DNA of 64,000 bases from NCBI GenBank assembly GCA_965263105.1, contig CBDHGL010000003.1:1-64000 (forward strand), in the 5' to 3' direction. Below, in pieces: positions 26,087-35,166 of this stretch. How positions within the stretch are numbered: position 1 is the stretch's first letter; each line of letters opens with the position of its first letter. The notes under the pieces are model-generated. The model was not told the origin of the DNA. It saw only the letters and a list, made by a program, of their open reading frames with translations, and searched no databases. Made by a program: the position numbers and the translations under genes. The DNA is from JBCCTX01 sp965263105. Lineage in GTDB: Bacteria > Bacteroidota > Bacteroidia > J057.

Positions 26087-27061
26087 TTATCGGAGCTCCT
26101 CTTTCCGAATCATCTGGAGGATTTCTTGACAGATCACCTCCGCATTCTCTTTTGTGGTATAAATACTATTGTGGTGTCCATCGATGAGTATGTGTTTTCC
26201 CGCTGTAGAAAGTCGGGCAATCTCGCGCTGCAGTTCAACCCATTTAGGGTTGGCTTCTTTTCCACTATATTTTTTGCCGGCAGTAAACACTCTGAGAGGT
26301 AGAGAGCCAAAATCCTTGGCTTCCCTCGACTGGTCATAAACGGCCTGATCCCATTTTAATTCCTCTCTAGCACCTCGTATATATTTCCCGTTAAGGGTGT
26401 AGTCCAGGAATCCTTTATTCACTTCCTCGGGTAAGTCCTCTGCAGAAATTAAGGAACCCTTATATCTATCAAATAGACCTAGAATACCCAGGTCTCCCAA
26501 AACGGCTAGGGAATTTAATACCCATGTGATATCGCGAGGCTCAGACCAGCCGAGCCTTTCTCGCTGATCAGGATGGCTGGAATCCAAAAAGGCCATAGCG
26601 ACCACTTCATCTGGATACAGTTGAGCAAAAACCCGAATAAAAAGGCCCCCGAAGGAATGGCCTGCTAGGATATAGGGAGGAGACTCTCCTGCTTCTTCCA
26701 GTAAGGTATGTAACTCACGGGCGATTGTGGTAGGATCACGTGGGGTATGGCTAAGGTCGCTATATCCAATTCCAGCTCGGTCGTAGCGAACAATTCGCAT
26801 ACTATCCTTTAGGCCTTCACTCAGCCAGTGGTAATGCTCACTGGGTATCGCCTGTCCTGTTTCAAAAACAAGGGTTGGCTTATCACTTTTATTTCCAGTG
26901 CTGTGTATGTGTAGGTTATATCCCCCTACATCTACAAGTTCCCCGGGTGGATGGGGCTTTGGGCCAAACAAACGCAAGGCTAGGCCTGCTAAAAGGATGA
27001 GGACCAAAACTGATCCGATCGATAATCCGATCCATTTCAAAATTTTCAAAAGAATCTTCAT
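26087..27061 (-). CDS. Membrane-anchored alpha/beta hydrolase, tandem copy 2
   Basis: The 324-residue paralogue of the adjacent hydrolase has the anchor KWIGLSIGSVLVLILLAGLA, then GELVDVGGYNLHI, VRYDRAGIGYSDLSHTPRDP, elbow AGHSFGGLFIRVF with catalytic Ser, and HILIDGHHNSIYT with catalytic His. It differs from copy 1 mainly between residues 170 and 290, the cap and substrate pocket, while the anchor and catalytic core are kept. That is what is expected if the copies diverged in specificity. The intergenic gap is 114 bp. Confidence 0.88.
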   Translation of the reverse strand: MKILLKILKWIGLSIGSVLVLILLAGLALRLFGPKPHPPGELVDVGGYNLHIHSTGNKSDKPTLVFETGQAIPSEHYHWLSEGLKDSMRIVRYDRAGIGYSDLSHTPRDPTTIARELHTLLEEAGESPPYILAGHSFGGLFIRVFAQLYPDEVVAMAFLDSSHPDQRERLGWSEPRDITWVLNSLAVLGDLGILGLFDRYKGSLISAEDLPEEVNKGFLDYTLNGKYIRGAREELKWDQAVYDQSREAKDFGSLPLRVFTAGKKYSGKEANPKWVELQREIARLSTAGKHILIDGHHNSIYTTKENAEVICQEILQMIRKEELR

Positions 27062-27280
27062 AGAAATACATGTTTGATAGTTAATTGCTGTGAGAAATAA
27101 GTTGATAGTTCCTCTCTAACTGCTGATTCAAACATCGATTTCCTTTTGCTGCGAAGCTATTTAATGTGACCAACTCGCCTGAAAAGTATATACACTGCTT
27201 TTTAAAAGCGCTCAAATTGGTTGGACGAAAAAATGCCAGGCTTGGACATAAAAATGGCGGTGTTCATCAAGTTAGTTTTA

Positions 27281-27306
27281 TTGATAGGGAGGGAACCCTA
27301 TTTTTG
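27281..27306 (+). promoter_or_regulatory. Likely promoter of the LytS/LytTR pair
   Basis: A Bacteroidota -7 box TATTTTTG (TAnnTTTG) lies at 27299-27306, 31 bases before the kinase ATG at 27337. A TTG at 27281-27283 is 15 bases upstream, closer than the usual 19-22, so the -33 element is uncertain. The position and box make this the best promoter candidate in the 276-bp gap, which otherwise holds no feature I recognise. Confidence 0.45.
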
Positions 27307-27336
27307 TAGATCATAAAGAGACATAAATCGAAAAGG

Positions 27337-28449
27337 ATGGATTTCCTTCTTAAAATCAAAAACTATAAAGCTTTCATCATAGGAGGGATTCTGTCCACTG
27401 TGATAGCTATTATGCTTTATTGGAGTGGAGGGTATATTGTTGATCCAGCCTATGTTTCTCAACCCGTGTATCTCCTTATACATATCCTTGCTTTTGCAGG
27501 CTGTTGGTGGGTCCTTTCTTTTTTCCTAACCAAGTTCCCCGTTTTGGAAGTGGTAGGAGTCATGGGATTATTGGTAGTCGCATTTTTAGCTGAATCATTA
27601 ATTAAGTTTCCCGATAATCCCGTTACGATTCCGGTACTCATTCTTTTTTGGTTGGGCATAGCTTATCTGATTCTTCCAGCGTTTTTTAAAAAATATAGGA
27701 TCGCCATTCTATCGGTATATGGGTTAGTTTTATTGTATTTTTTCATTTTTAGAGGGATGCCCAATTATTTTGAAGATTATCACCAGAACTTCCTCAGGTT
27801 TCTGTTGATTCCTATTCCCTTTTTTGTCGCTTTATGGGGTTATGAGCAATGGCGTTGGTTGAAAATACTGCAGTCAGATAAAGCAAAAGCAGAATTGACC
27901 TTGCTCAAAAATCAGATTAATCCTCATTTCTTTTTTAATACCTTAAATAACTTATATGGGCTAGCGGTTGAAAAATCAGACCAAGCACCCGCTATGATCC
28001 TAAAGTTATCCGACATCATGCGCTATACCATTTATGAAGGGAAAGCAGATTACGTCGCGTTGAAAGATGAGATTACCTATCTGGAAGATTATATTGAATT
28101 ACACAAAATCCGCTACCAAAAGAAAGTGGACATTTCCTTTGACAAAGACCTTCAGCATTCCCATAAAATTGCGCCCTTACTTTTGATTATCCCTTTAGAG
28201 AACGCCTTTAAACATGGAGTTGAAAGCCTCGCAGCGGACGCGTTTATCGAGCTGAATATTTATACTAGGCCCACAAGCATACATTTTCACATACGCAATA
28301 ATTATGAACTGACTGAGGGCAAGGAGGAAGGAATAGGGTTGGCGAATTTAAGGAAAAGACTCGCCTTGATGTATCCCAATCAGCATAAATTGGAGATAAC
28401 AAAAACAGCAGATGTTTTTTCAGTCAGCTTGGTAATCGATTCCTTATGA
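27337..28449 (+). CDS. LytS/YehU-type sensor histidine kinase
   Basis: The 370-residue protein has about six N-terminal membrane helices, then the His_kinase (LytS/YehU) core: LLKNQINPHFFFNTLNNLYG with the phosphoacceptor His in the NPHFFFN box, MRYTIYEG, then EIELHKIRY-type helix YLEDYIELHKIRY, IPLENAFKHGV (N box), and a C-terminal EGIGLANLRKRLALMYP (G box). The stop overlaps the response-regulator ATG as ATGA, so the two form a coupled pair. The signal is presumably sensed in the membrane. Confidence 0.93.
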   Translation: MDFLLKIKNYKAFIIGGILSTVIAIMLYWSGGYIVDPAYVSQPVYLLIHILAFAGCWWVLSFFLTKFPVLEVVGVMGLLVVAFLAESLIKFPDNPVTIPVLILFWLGIAYLILPAFFKKYRIAILSVYGLVLLYFFIFRGMPNYFEDYHQNFLRFLLIPIPFFVALWGYEQWRWLKILQSDKAKAELTLLKNQINPHFFFNTLNNLYGLAVEKSDQAPAMILKLSDIMRYTIYEGKADYVALKDEITYLEDYIELHKIRYQKKVDISFDKDLQHSHKIAPLLLIIPLENAFKHGVESLAADAFIELNIYTRPTSIHFHIRNNYELTEGKEEGIGLANLRKRLALMYPNQHKLEITKTADVFSVSLVIDSL

Positions 28450-29147
28450 AATACCTTATCATAGACGATGAACCCATTGCACATCGCATTATTGAAGGCT
28501 ATTGTGCTGAACTTCCTCACTTGGAAAAAATAGGGAATGCCTACAATGCCTTTGAAGCTTCTGTGATTATTGCTGAGAAGGCAGTCGATTTGATTTTTTT
28601 GGACCTCAATATGCCTAAGTTGACAGGATTCGAATGGCTAAAGACCTTGTCTCAGCCTCCTAGCATTATTGTGACGACTGCTTATAAGGAATATGCCCTT
28701 GAAGGATACGAATTAAATATAGTAGACTACCTGCTCAAGCCTTTTTCCTTTCCGCGTTTTTTAAAGGCCATCAATAAAGTTAATCCTCCCGAAAAGCTGA
28801 CCTCACCAGAAGTTCCCTCTCTTCCTAATGAGCCCAATAGTCGGTTTTTTCTGAAAGGAGACAAAAAGCACCACCAGATAGATACACAGGACATCTTATT
28901 TGTGGAGGCCTATGGAAACTATTGCAAGATTTATTTGGCGGAAGAAATGATCCTTAGCCATGAAAAGATATCCAATCTAGAGACCTTGTTGTCGAAAGAA
29001 AGCTTTCTGCGCGTTCATAAATCATTTATAGTTTCTATAGATAAAATTAAGCTCATCCAGGGAAATCAGATCTTCCTGCAAGGCCACAAAATTCCCATTG
29101 GACAGACCTATCGGAGTAAAATAAACCAATTATTGAGCGGGAAATAA
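28446..29147 (+). CDS. LytTR response regulator
   Basis: The 233-residue protein has a receiver domain (YLIIDDEPIAHRI with the acidic cluster, LIFLDLNMPKLTG with the phosphoacceptor Asp, IVTTAYKEYALEGYELNIVD then LLKP) and a LytTR DNA-binding domain (DILFVEAYGNYCKIY, LRVHKSFIVSIDKIK, KIPIGQTYRSKI). It is the expected partner of the overlapping kinase. Target sites for LytTR proteins are short direct repeats; none was located confidently here. Confidence 0.94.
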   Translation: MKYLIIDDEPIAHRIIEGYCAELPHLEKIGNAYNAFEASVIIAEKAVDLIFLDLNMPKLTGFEWLKTLSQPPSIIVTTAYKEYALEGYELNIVDYLLKPFSFPRFLKAINKVNPPEKLTSPEVPSLPNEPNSRFFLKGDKKHHQIDTQDILFVEAYGNYCKIYLAEEMILSHEKISNLETLLSKESFLRVHKSFIVSIDKIKLIQGNQIFLQGHKIPIGQTYRSKINQLLSGK

Positions 29148-29230
29148 CGAGTTGCCAGGCTGTCAGACTAGACAATAGAAGATATTGTTTGAGAGGTATA
29201 GGCATACGATCAGGTAACTTTAGGGAAAAT

Positions 29231-29599
29231 TTATTTTAACCCAATAAAAAAGAAAGGAATTTGGACCAGGAGCATAAGGATAGCTCCACACACCCACCAA
29301 TAAGGGAAATCACCCATTACCGAAGCCATCACCAAACCTGTCCCCAAGCCCAAAAGAAATAGCCCTACTTTGAATCTATTAGAATCTTGATAAGGTCGAA
29401 ATCGTTCCCGATTCTTCCAGGTTGTAATTACTAAGTATATGTAAGGACCCAAAATGAATATTAGTCCTAATACATCTTGTCTGGAAGGCCCATGGTGGGC
29501 ACTAAGGGAAAAGAGTCTTTCCCCTCGATCGGGTAAGGCTACGATTACCACACCTGTAATAACCAGAGATAGGATAAGTATGAGCTTATACCTGTTCAT
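29231..29599 (-). CDS. Hypothetical membrane protein of an XRE/DUF2975 module
   Basis: The 122-residue protein has four hydrophobic helices (LILILSLVITGVVIVALP, VLGLIFILGPYIYLVITTW, VGLFLLGLGTGLVMASV, CGAILMLLVQIPFFFIG). Its ATG overlaps the stop of the small XRE gene as ATGA, so it is the third gene of the module. The family is not recognised. Confidence 0.7.
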   Translation of the reverse strand: MNRYKLILILSLVITGVVIVALPDRGERLFSLSAHHGPSRQDVLGLIFILGPYIYLVITTWKNRERFRPYQDSNRFKVGLFLLGLGTGLVMASVMGDFPYWWVCGAILMLLVQIPFFFIGLK

Positions 29600-29838
29600 T
29601 CGATGAGAATGGGTTCTTCTACTGCTGAGCCCACTTCAGGTACATATTCCAAAATCTCTCCAGGTTGACACTCCAAAGCTTTACAGATGGCTTCTAAGGT
29701 GGAAAAGCGAATGGCTCTGACCTTTCCCGTTTTGAGTAAGGAGAGGTTCTTCATGGAAATATTAATTTCTTCAGAAAGGGAAGTTAAGGTCATTTTCCGC
29801 TGTGCCAAAACGACATCTAGATTAACTAAAATAGGCAT
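29596..29838 (-). CDS. Small XRE (Cro/C1-type) regulator, YozG-like
   Basis: The 80-residue protein is essentially one helix-turn-helix domain: VNLDVVLAQRKMTLTSLSEE, INISMKNLSLLKTGKVRAIR, then FSTLEAICKALECQPGEILE and a short acidic tail. Such regulators are regularly encoded next to DUF2975 membrane proteins, as here (one base between stop and start). It probably controls its own operon; two symmetric sites with matched spacing lie in the upstream region at 30489-30528. Confidence 0.9.
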   Translation of the reverse strand: MPILVNLDVVLAQRKMTLTSLSEEINISMKNLSLLKTGKVRAIRFSTLEAICKALECQPGEILEYVPEVGSAVEEPILIE

Positions 29839-29839
29839 A

Positions 29840-30475
29840 TTATACCGTTAGATTTTCATTTTCCTGCAACACAGAACCTTGCCTAAATACCTCCCCAATA
29901 ACTAAAATAATGATTCCTAAAAAGATTATCCCAAAATTCATGTCGGTCCATCCTATAGGAGCTATCTCAATACCTGGTATGTCAATTTTTTGTATGACCG
30001 AAATACTGAGGAATAAGGAAATAGAAAAATAATAGATCTCCCCTCCAATAACTAATAAGCCAAGTTTTTTAATTCTTGATAGATTCTCTTTACTAAAGGG
30101 GTTTGCCTCTACACTTGCCAGGATGTGGAATAGAAAGTAATTGGACAGAAAGCCAAAAATGCAAACCCCCAGAAGTGCTAGGTATCGCATCGTTAAGAAA
30201 AAAGTTTTATGCTTTGTGGCGAGTATTTCTAGATAAACCTTTCTATAGTCAATTTTTACGGCCTCAAAAGTATCCTCCGAATAAGTTACCCTGTCAGTAA
30301 GTTCTTCCCTTTCCATTTTCAAGGGGATAACCCAATTGACCTTATTCAAAGGAGGATTATCCGGGCCAAAAATGGCAAGTACGACAGAGACACTTAGAAC
30401 GAAACCAGCCATGGTGATCACCAGTAAGGCGATAAAGGCGACGATTTGAGCGATTTTTAGAGGGATCGATTTCAT
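29840..30475 (-). CDS. DUF2975 membrane protein
   Basis: The 211-residue protein has four predicted membrane helices with a soluble stretch between the first and second (IPLKMEREELTDRVTYSEDT). The features typical of DUF2975 include a segment near EANPFSKENLSRIKKLGLL, the family's ANPFxxENxxRL motif. Its partner is the small XRE protein encoded immediately downstream. Proposed roles of such pairs in stress or membrane sensing are not established. Confidence 0.88.
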   Translation of the reverse strand: MKSIPLKIAQIVAFIALLVITMAGFVLSVSVVLAIFGPDNPPLNKVNWVIPLKMEREELTDRVTYSEDTFEAVKIDYRKVYLEILATKHKTFFLTMRYLALLGVCIFGFLSNYFLFHILASVEANPFSKENLSRIKKLGLLVIGGEIYYFSISLFLSISVIQKIDIPGIEIAPIGWTDMNFGIIFLGIIILVIGEVFRQGSVLQENENLTV

Positions 30476-30488
30476 AATTGGTCAATTT

Positions 30489-30528
30489 TTATACTATAAA
30501 GGTATAAAATTTTACCTTAAAAGTAAAA
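30489..30528 (-). promoter_or_regulatory. Two dyads 21 bp apart: candidate operators of the XRE/DUF2975 operon
   Basis: Two symmetric sites of the same design lie just upstream of the DUF2975 start: TTATAC-N7-GTATAA at 30489-30507 and TTTTAC-N7-GTAAAA at 30510-30528. Both have perfect 6-bp arms and a 7-bp spacer, consensus TTnTAC-N7-GTAnAA. Their centres are 21 bp apart, which is two helical turns, so two dimers would sit on the same DNA face. The small XRE protein is the obvious candidate ligand; this is inference. Confidence 0.65.
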
Positions 30529-30580
30529 AAAGCTTCCCTTCTTATTAGGTCCCTCTTTTATTCAAATCGAATCCTTAGCT

Positions 30581-31501
30581 TCAATCTTTATATAAGTTTC
30601 CATTTAAATACTTCAATCCCGAATCACAGGCTACTGTTACTACTGTATGTCCCTTTCCCAATTCACGGGCAAGTTGAAGGGCTCCGGCTACATTTAGGCC
30701 AGAGGATGTACCGGCAAATATGCCCTCTTCTTTTGCCAATCTTTTTGCTATGATACGTGCTTCTGCTTCCTCAATGGCCTTTATAGCTTTGACTTGGTCT
30801 CTCTTAAAAAGGGGAGGAACAAAGCCTACGCCTATTCCTTCTACGGAATGCGTACCGGCTATCCCTGTGCTTAAAACCGCGGAAGAGGCAGGTTCAAAAG
30901 CAATAATAGAGGTGGCCTTGCCTTGCAAAGCATGGGCAACTCCCATCAGCATGCCGGCAGTTCCTACAGCTCCACAAAAAATATCAATGGGTTGAGGGAG
31001 TTGGCTTAGCAATTCTTCTCCAATTTTGGCATACCCGATTAACTCATCCGAATTATGAAATTGGTTGGTGTAGTACGAATTCCCTTCCTGAGCAATTTCA
31101 TTGGCTCGGGCAATCAATTTGGGCAAGAGGTCCTTGGTGATTTTTCCTCCCTCGCTGGGGATGATCTCTAAATCCGCGCCAAATGCTTTCATCGTATTCA
31201 ACTTCTCTTGGGCATAGGCGTCTGAAGAAACGACATGAAAGTCATATCCTTTTACAGCGCAGATCAAGGCAAGCGAAGAACCCGTACTTCCGCCCGTACA
31301 TTCTACTACGGTCATTCCCTTTTTTAAATCCCCTCTTTTCTCAGCTTCCTCGATCATGGCTAAGGCCATCCGATCTTTGTAGGATCCAGTAGGGTTGTAA
31401 TATTCTAACTTGACAAACACATCTGCACTTGTCTCAGGAACAATTTTTTGCAGTTGGACTATGGGGGTGTTGCCTATGGTGCTTAGGATGGAGTGTTTCA
31501 T
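30581..31501 (-). CDS. PLP-dependent cysteine synthase family protein
   Basis: The 306-residue protein is a fold-type II PLP enzyme: IGNTPIVQLQKI, the Schiff-base lysine in NPTGSYKDRMA (Lys42), CTGGSTGSSLAL, the phosphate-binding GAVGTAGMLMGV, and the terminal AGTSSGLNVAGAL and VVTVACDSGLKYL. It resembles cysteine synthase/cystathionine beta-synthase-like proteins, and the Ser/Thr pattern of the TGGSTG loop fits sulfhydrylases. O-acetylserine is a plausible substrate, but members of this branch also act on other beta-substituted amino acids. It is monocistronic as far as can be seen. Confidence 0.87.
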   Translation of the reverse strand: MKHSILSTIGNTPIVQLQKIVPETSADVFVKLEYYNPTGSYKDRMALAMIEEAEKRGDLKKGMTVVECTGGSTGSSLALICAVKGYDFHVVSSDAYAQEKLNTMKAFGADLEIIPSEGGKITKDLLPKLIARANEIAQEGNSYYTNQFHNSDELIGYAKIGEELLSQLPQPIDIFCGAVGTAGMLMGVAHALQGKATSIIAFEPASSAVLSTGIAGTHSVEGIGVGFVPPLFKRDQVKAIKAIEEAEARIIAKRLAKEEGIFAGTSSGLNVAGALQLARELGKGHTVVTVACDSGLKYLNGNLYKD

Positions 31502-31678
31502 GTTTAATAGTTGTAGGGTATAGAATCCTTCTCCTATACGTAGTTCCCTGTTGAAAGGTCTGTGTAATTTGGTGCAGCTCTCAATAAAATGCTAATCCAG
31601 TTAGATCCTTGTTTTTTCTCACTTAAAAGTTCTCGTAACTTCTTAGTTAATGCTCGCTTGCATAAACCTAGATACAAC

Positions 31679-33346
31679 ATGTGGATTAAGGATTTTTTCA
31701 TGAAGCCCATGGCCCTGCCCTATGATTTTGATGAATGGCAGGCCTTGCCCTTCCCAGAAAGGGCTCAAAAAGTATGTCAGGCCTGGGCCATGCAGGGCTT
31801 CGGTGCTCCTCCCTTTGCCGTCATTTTTTACACCCTGAAAATCGCCTTTTACATCTGGATGTGGACGGTATTTTGTGGATTTTCTACGGAGTTGGGAGGG
31901 ATAGATTCAATCGGAGAATGGGGGTTTAAGCTAGAAGCCTTGGGAAAGGCTTTGACCTGGACGATGCTGTTAGAAGTGATAGGTTTTGGCGGGGCTAGTG
32001 GGCCCTTGACGGGGAGATACATGCCCCCTTTGGGAGGAATCACCTACTGGTTTATTCCCGGAACGGTGAAATCCCCTATGTTTAAGGCCTTGGGAGATAA
32101 GCGCAATATCCTGGATGTTTTGCTGTATGGAGCCTTGTTATTTTTTCTGGTAAAGGCCTGTATAGCTCCTGCCGTTACCCCTGATGAAGTGCTTCCCATT
32201 ATCATCTTATTACCCATTTTGGGGCTATTGGATACGCAAATTTTCCTGGCAGCCCGGGGCGACGTTTGGTTTCCAGCTCTCTTTGTTTTTCTGTTTCCCA
32301 CAGAAACGGGAAGCGCCTTAAAAATTGCCTGGTTTGCCGTCTGGTTTTGGGCGGCTTTCTCCAAGCTGACCCCCACCTTTCACCTCTGTGGTTTCTGTGA
32401 TGATCTGCAACAGCCCCTTTTTAAAATTCAAACTGGCTAAAGCGCCTGCTATTCAAAAGCTATCCAGATGACCTGAGGTTGAGCAAAACAGCTATTTACA
32501 TAGCCCACTTTGGGACCCTGGTAGGAATTTGCCCTGCCGATTCTCCTCATGACCGGAACTTTGCTGGGCTGGCCGCAAGAAGTGATGATTTACTTTTTAT
32601 GGGGAATGACGGCCTTTCACACCTTCATCTTCATCAATTTCCCCATGGGGGTTCCGATGGAATGGAATGTGATTATGGTCTACGGGGGTTGGTTGTTATT
32701 TGGCTATCATCCCGAATGGATGCCGACAGATATTACACAAATAGCTATCATTGCCTTGTTTGTCGTATGGTTTCTCGTATTTACCCTGCTAGGTAACTTC
32801 TTCCCCAAATACATCTCCTTTTTGCTTTCCATGCGCTACTACGCAGGAACCTGGCCCTATTCAGTTTGGTTGTTCAAAAAAGGCTCCAAGCTCTCCAAGC
32901 TAGAACCGAATATCCGAAAAACATCAGCAGATATACGCAAGCAATTAAGTTTGTTCTATGAAGAAAGAACCGTAAACGCCATCCTTTCTCGTATGATCTC
33001 CTTTCGCTTAATGCATCTTCCAGGGCGTGCTTTACATGATTTACTTCCCCAAGCTGTAGATGATATAGAGGAATACTATTGGTTGGAGGGAGAGTTTATG
33101 GCAGGTGAAGTTCTCGGATGGAACTTTGGGGATGGACATCTCCACCAGGAGAAGCTATTGGCCTCGGTTCAAAAACGCTGCGCGTTTGAGAGCGGAGAGC
33201 TACGGGTAATCATGGTAGAATCTCCTCAGCTGCACAACGGGCGTTTGCATTGGCGTATCCATGATGCCAAGGACGGCCTGATGAAGGAGGGATATGCCTT
33301 CATCAAGGAACTCAAGCAAAAGATGCCCTGGCCAGAATGGGAATAA
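31679..33346 (+). pseudogene. DUF3556 transmembrane protein broken by three frameshifts
   Basis: From the ATG at 31679 the first frame covers the N-terminal half (DFDEWQALPFPERAQKVCQA, AIFYTLKIAFYIWMW, GPLTGRYMPP, FWAAFSKLTP). Three shifts then occur within 180 bases. Near 32370-32375 the frame that reads FTSVVSVMICNSPFLKFKLA takes over; near 32455-32460 YPDDLRLSKTAIYIAHFGTL; near 32520-32525 EFALPILLMTGTLLGWPQEV, which continues to 33346 (FINFPMGVPMEWNVIMVYGG). The joined product matches the DUF3556 layout of about 550 residues. As sequenced no full protein can be made. Three indels so close together suggest decay or a poorly resolved stretch of assembly. Confidence 0.75.
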
Positions 33347-33401
33347 GATGGAGGAGAGCTATGATATCGTAATCATTTGTTCAACTCAAAACCTTCAAAT
33401 T

Positions 33402-34166
33402 TCAAGTTAGAAAGCCTTCCAAAGTGGATGCTAGAAAAACAGGGGCTTCCTGCATCGGGAAATGGCCTGAATTTTCACATTCTATGAAGTCTACCTGTCT
33501 GAATCCTTCAAAGTTTTTCTTTTGAATAGGCATTTGAAACTGGGGATGGTCATAGGTACCAGCCAGAACTAAAAATGGCTTTTCCACGCTTAACATCTTG
33601 TCTCTAAAATCTTCTGTAAGCCACATCTGCATATAGGCATGCTGGGCTTTTTCATCGGTGACCTGTATATGTCTTTCCGCCCGCATCTTATACCAGTAAT
33701 CAGCGTATCGATTCGAGGTAAAGGCACCATAACCCATTTTGGCTATGTCAACATTTTGGATAAGGGCTTTCAAAAAACCCTTGGTTTCTTCATCAGCTGG
33801 GAAACCACTTGAAGCTACTGGGGTAAGCAAAGCCACTTTTTTGATTCGGTTCTCATTGTCAGCGAAGGCAGCATATTGTGCGGCCATTCCACACATGGAA
33901 TGGCCAATTAGGTGGAAGGTGGGGAAAGCCAAGACATCTGCTAACTGAAATATGTCATCTTTGATTTCTTCCAAATTATATTGTCCGGGAATGTCCTTGG
34001 ATGCGCCATAACCCCTCACATCCATGAAGGCATAGGTATATTTTTCCGGGTTCAAAAAGGGAATCGTCGCATTCCAGCTTTGGGCATCATCCATCCAGCT
34101 ATGAAGGGCTATTACCTTGGTATCTCCACTCCCGTGGAGGAAATATCCGATTGAATTATGGTCCAT
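33402..34166 (-). CDS. Alpha/beta hydrolase
   Basis: The 254-residue cytosolic protein has the alpha/beta hydrolase pattern: VIALHSWMDDAQSW, FMDVRGYGASKDIPG, the nucleophile elbow LIGHSMCGMAAQYA (Ser), PFLVLAGTYDHPQF and IECENSGHFPMQEAP (catalytic His). It is the last gene of an operon with a haloalkane-dehalogenase-like protein (2-bp gap) and an AhpD-like protein, behind an AraC regulator. The substrate is unknown; ester or C-C bond cleavage is possible. Confidence 0.85.
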   Translation of the reverse strand: MDHNSIGYFLHGSGDTKVIALHSWMDDAQSWNATIPFLNPEKYTYAFMDVRGYGASKDIPGQYNLEEIKDDIFQLADVLAFPTFHLIGHSMCGMAAQYAAFADNENRIKKVALLTPVASSGFPADEETKGFLKALIQNVDIAKMGYGAFTSNRYADYWYKMRAERHIQVTDEKAQHAYMQMWLTEDFRDKMLSVEKPFLVLAGTYDHPQFQMPIQKKNFEGFRQVDFIECENSGHFPMQEAPVFLASTLEGFLT

Positions 34167-34168
34167 GG

Positions 34169-35155
34169 TTAATTTTTTAAGGTCCAGTGATTAATTTTTT
34201 CTCCTATGGCAGTGGGATGATCTTCTGTGAGGTAGTGCTTCCCCTTTCCCACATTGAAAAAAGCGACATGGTTAAAATGCTGCCGCGCATAGTCGATATT
34301 TTTACCCCTTACGATCATTCCAGGATTGGCGTGTATGATTAAAAAGGGAACTTTCTCATTGATCTTTTTTAAGCCTTGGGCAATGTGGTCCAATTCATCT
34401 GCAAAATCTCCCTTTGCGTGTGAAATTCCTTTAGGGGGAACCGTATAAGGGCCTGCTCCATACATCATGACCTCACGCCTTTTGACATCCTCTAAATAGG
34501 GTTCATTGTAGGTAGCTTCTAGTTTATCTGAGTATTTTCTTGCTACAGACATTTTCAACATCATGCGGGGCATTCTATTTTTCTCTACTATCATCTTGTA
34601 GGCCCGTTTTTCATTCTTCATCATGCTGAACATCATTTTCTGCATCGTCTTCAAGCTTTTGTACCATTCCTTAGAAGGCATGTACATGGCCTCGATTAAT
34701 ACAATTCCCTTGATATTGGGCTCATGCTCAATGGCATACTTGAGTCCATAGAGAGAACCAATATCCGTAACGACCAGGGTGAGGTTCTTTAGGTTCAAGC
34801 TATCAATGAAAGCCTCGATGTATCTGTAGTGGCGTTGGATGGAATAATCCTGGTGAGAAGGTACCTCTGATTTGCCATATCCCACCAGATCCACTGCAAT
34901 GGCTCGATGGTTTTGGGCCACCCTAGGCACCACATTTCGCCACAGTTGGGAATTGTCAGGGATTCCATGGAGGAATAAGACAGGTTCACCAGTTCCTTGT
35001 TCATAATAGGCCAATCGGAGCTCCTCAACCTGTTGGTATTTGTAGGTATGGGAGAATTTATCGGGAACATTCTGCTCAGGAGCTTGAGCACAGACATCCG
35101 TTTGGCACACGCATATAAACATCAAACCCCATAAAAGATTGATTTTTGCTTTCAT
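34169..35155 (-). CDS. Exported haloalkane-dehalogenase-like alpha/beta hydrolase
   Basis: A signal peptide (LLWGLMFICVCQTDVCAQ) precedes the alpha/beta hydrolase domain. Motifs are VLFLHGIPDNSQLWRNVVPR, AVDLVGYGKSE, and LTLVVTDIGSLYGLKYA, where the nucleophile position holds Asp rather than Ser, as in haloalkane dehalogenases and epoxide hydrolases. A C-terminal GKGKHYLTEDHP supplies the His. The HGxPxxxxxWR loop also fits dehalogenases (halide-stabilising region). No proof of dehalogenase activity follows from this. It lies between an AhpD-like protein and a second hydrolase in one operon. Confidence 0.82.
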   Translation of the reverse strand: MKAKINLLWGLMFICVCQTDVCAQAPEQNVPDKFSHTYKYQQVEELRLAYYEQGTGEPVLFLHGIPDNSQLWRNVVPRVAQNHRAIAVDLVGYGKSEVPSHQDYSIQRHYRYIEAFIDSLNLKNLTLVVTDIGSLYGLKYAIEHEPNIKGIVLIEAMYMPSKEWYKSLKTMQKMMFSMMKNEKRAYKMIVEKNRMPRMMLKMSVARKYSDKLEATYNEPYLEDVKRREVMMYGAGPYTVPPKGISHAKGDFADELDHIAQGLKKINEKVPFLIIHANPGMIVRGKNIDYARQHFNHVAFFNVGKGKHYLTEDHPTAIGEKINHWTLKN

Positions 35156-35166
35156 AATTAGAGGAG

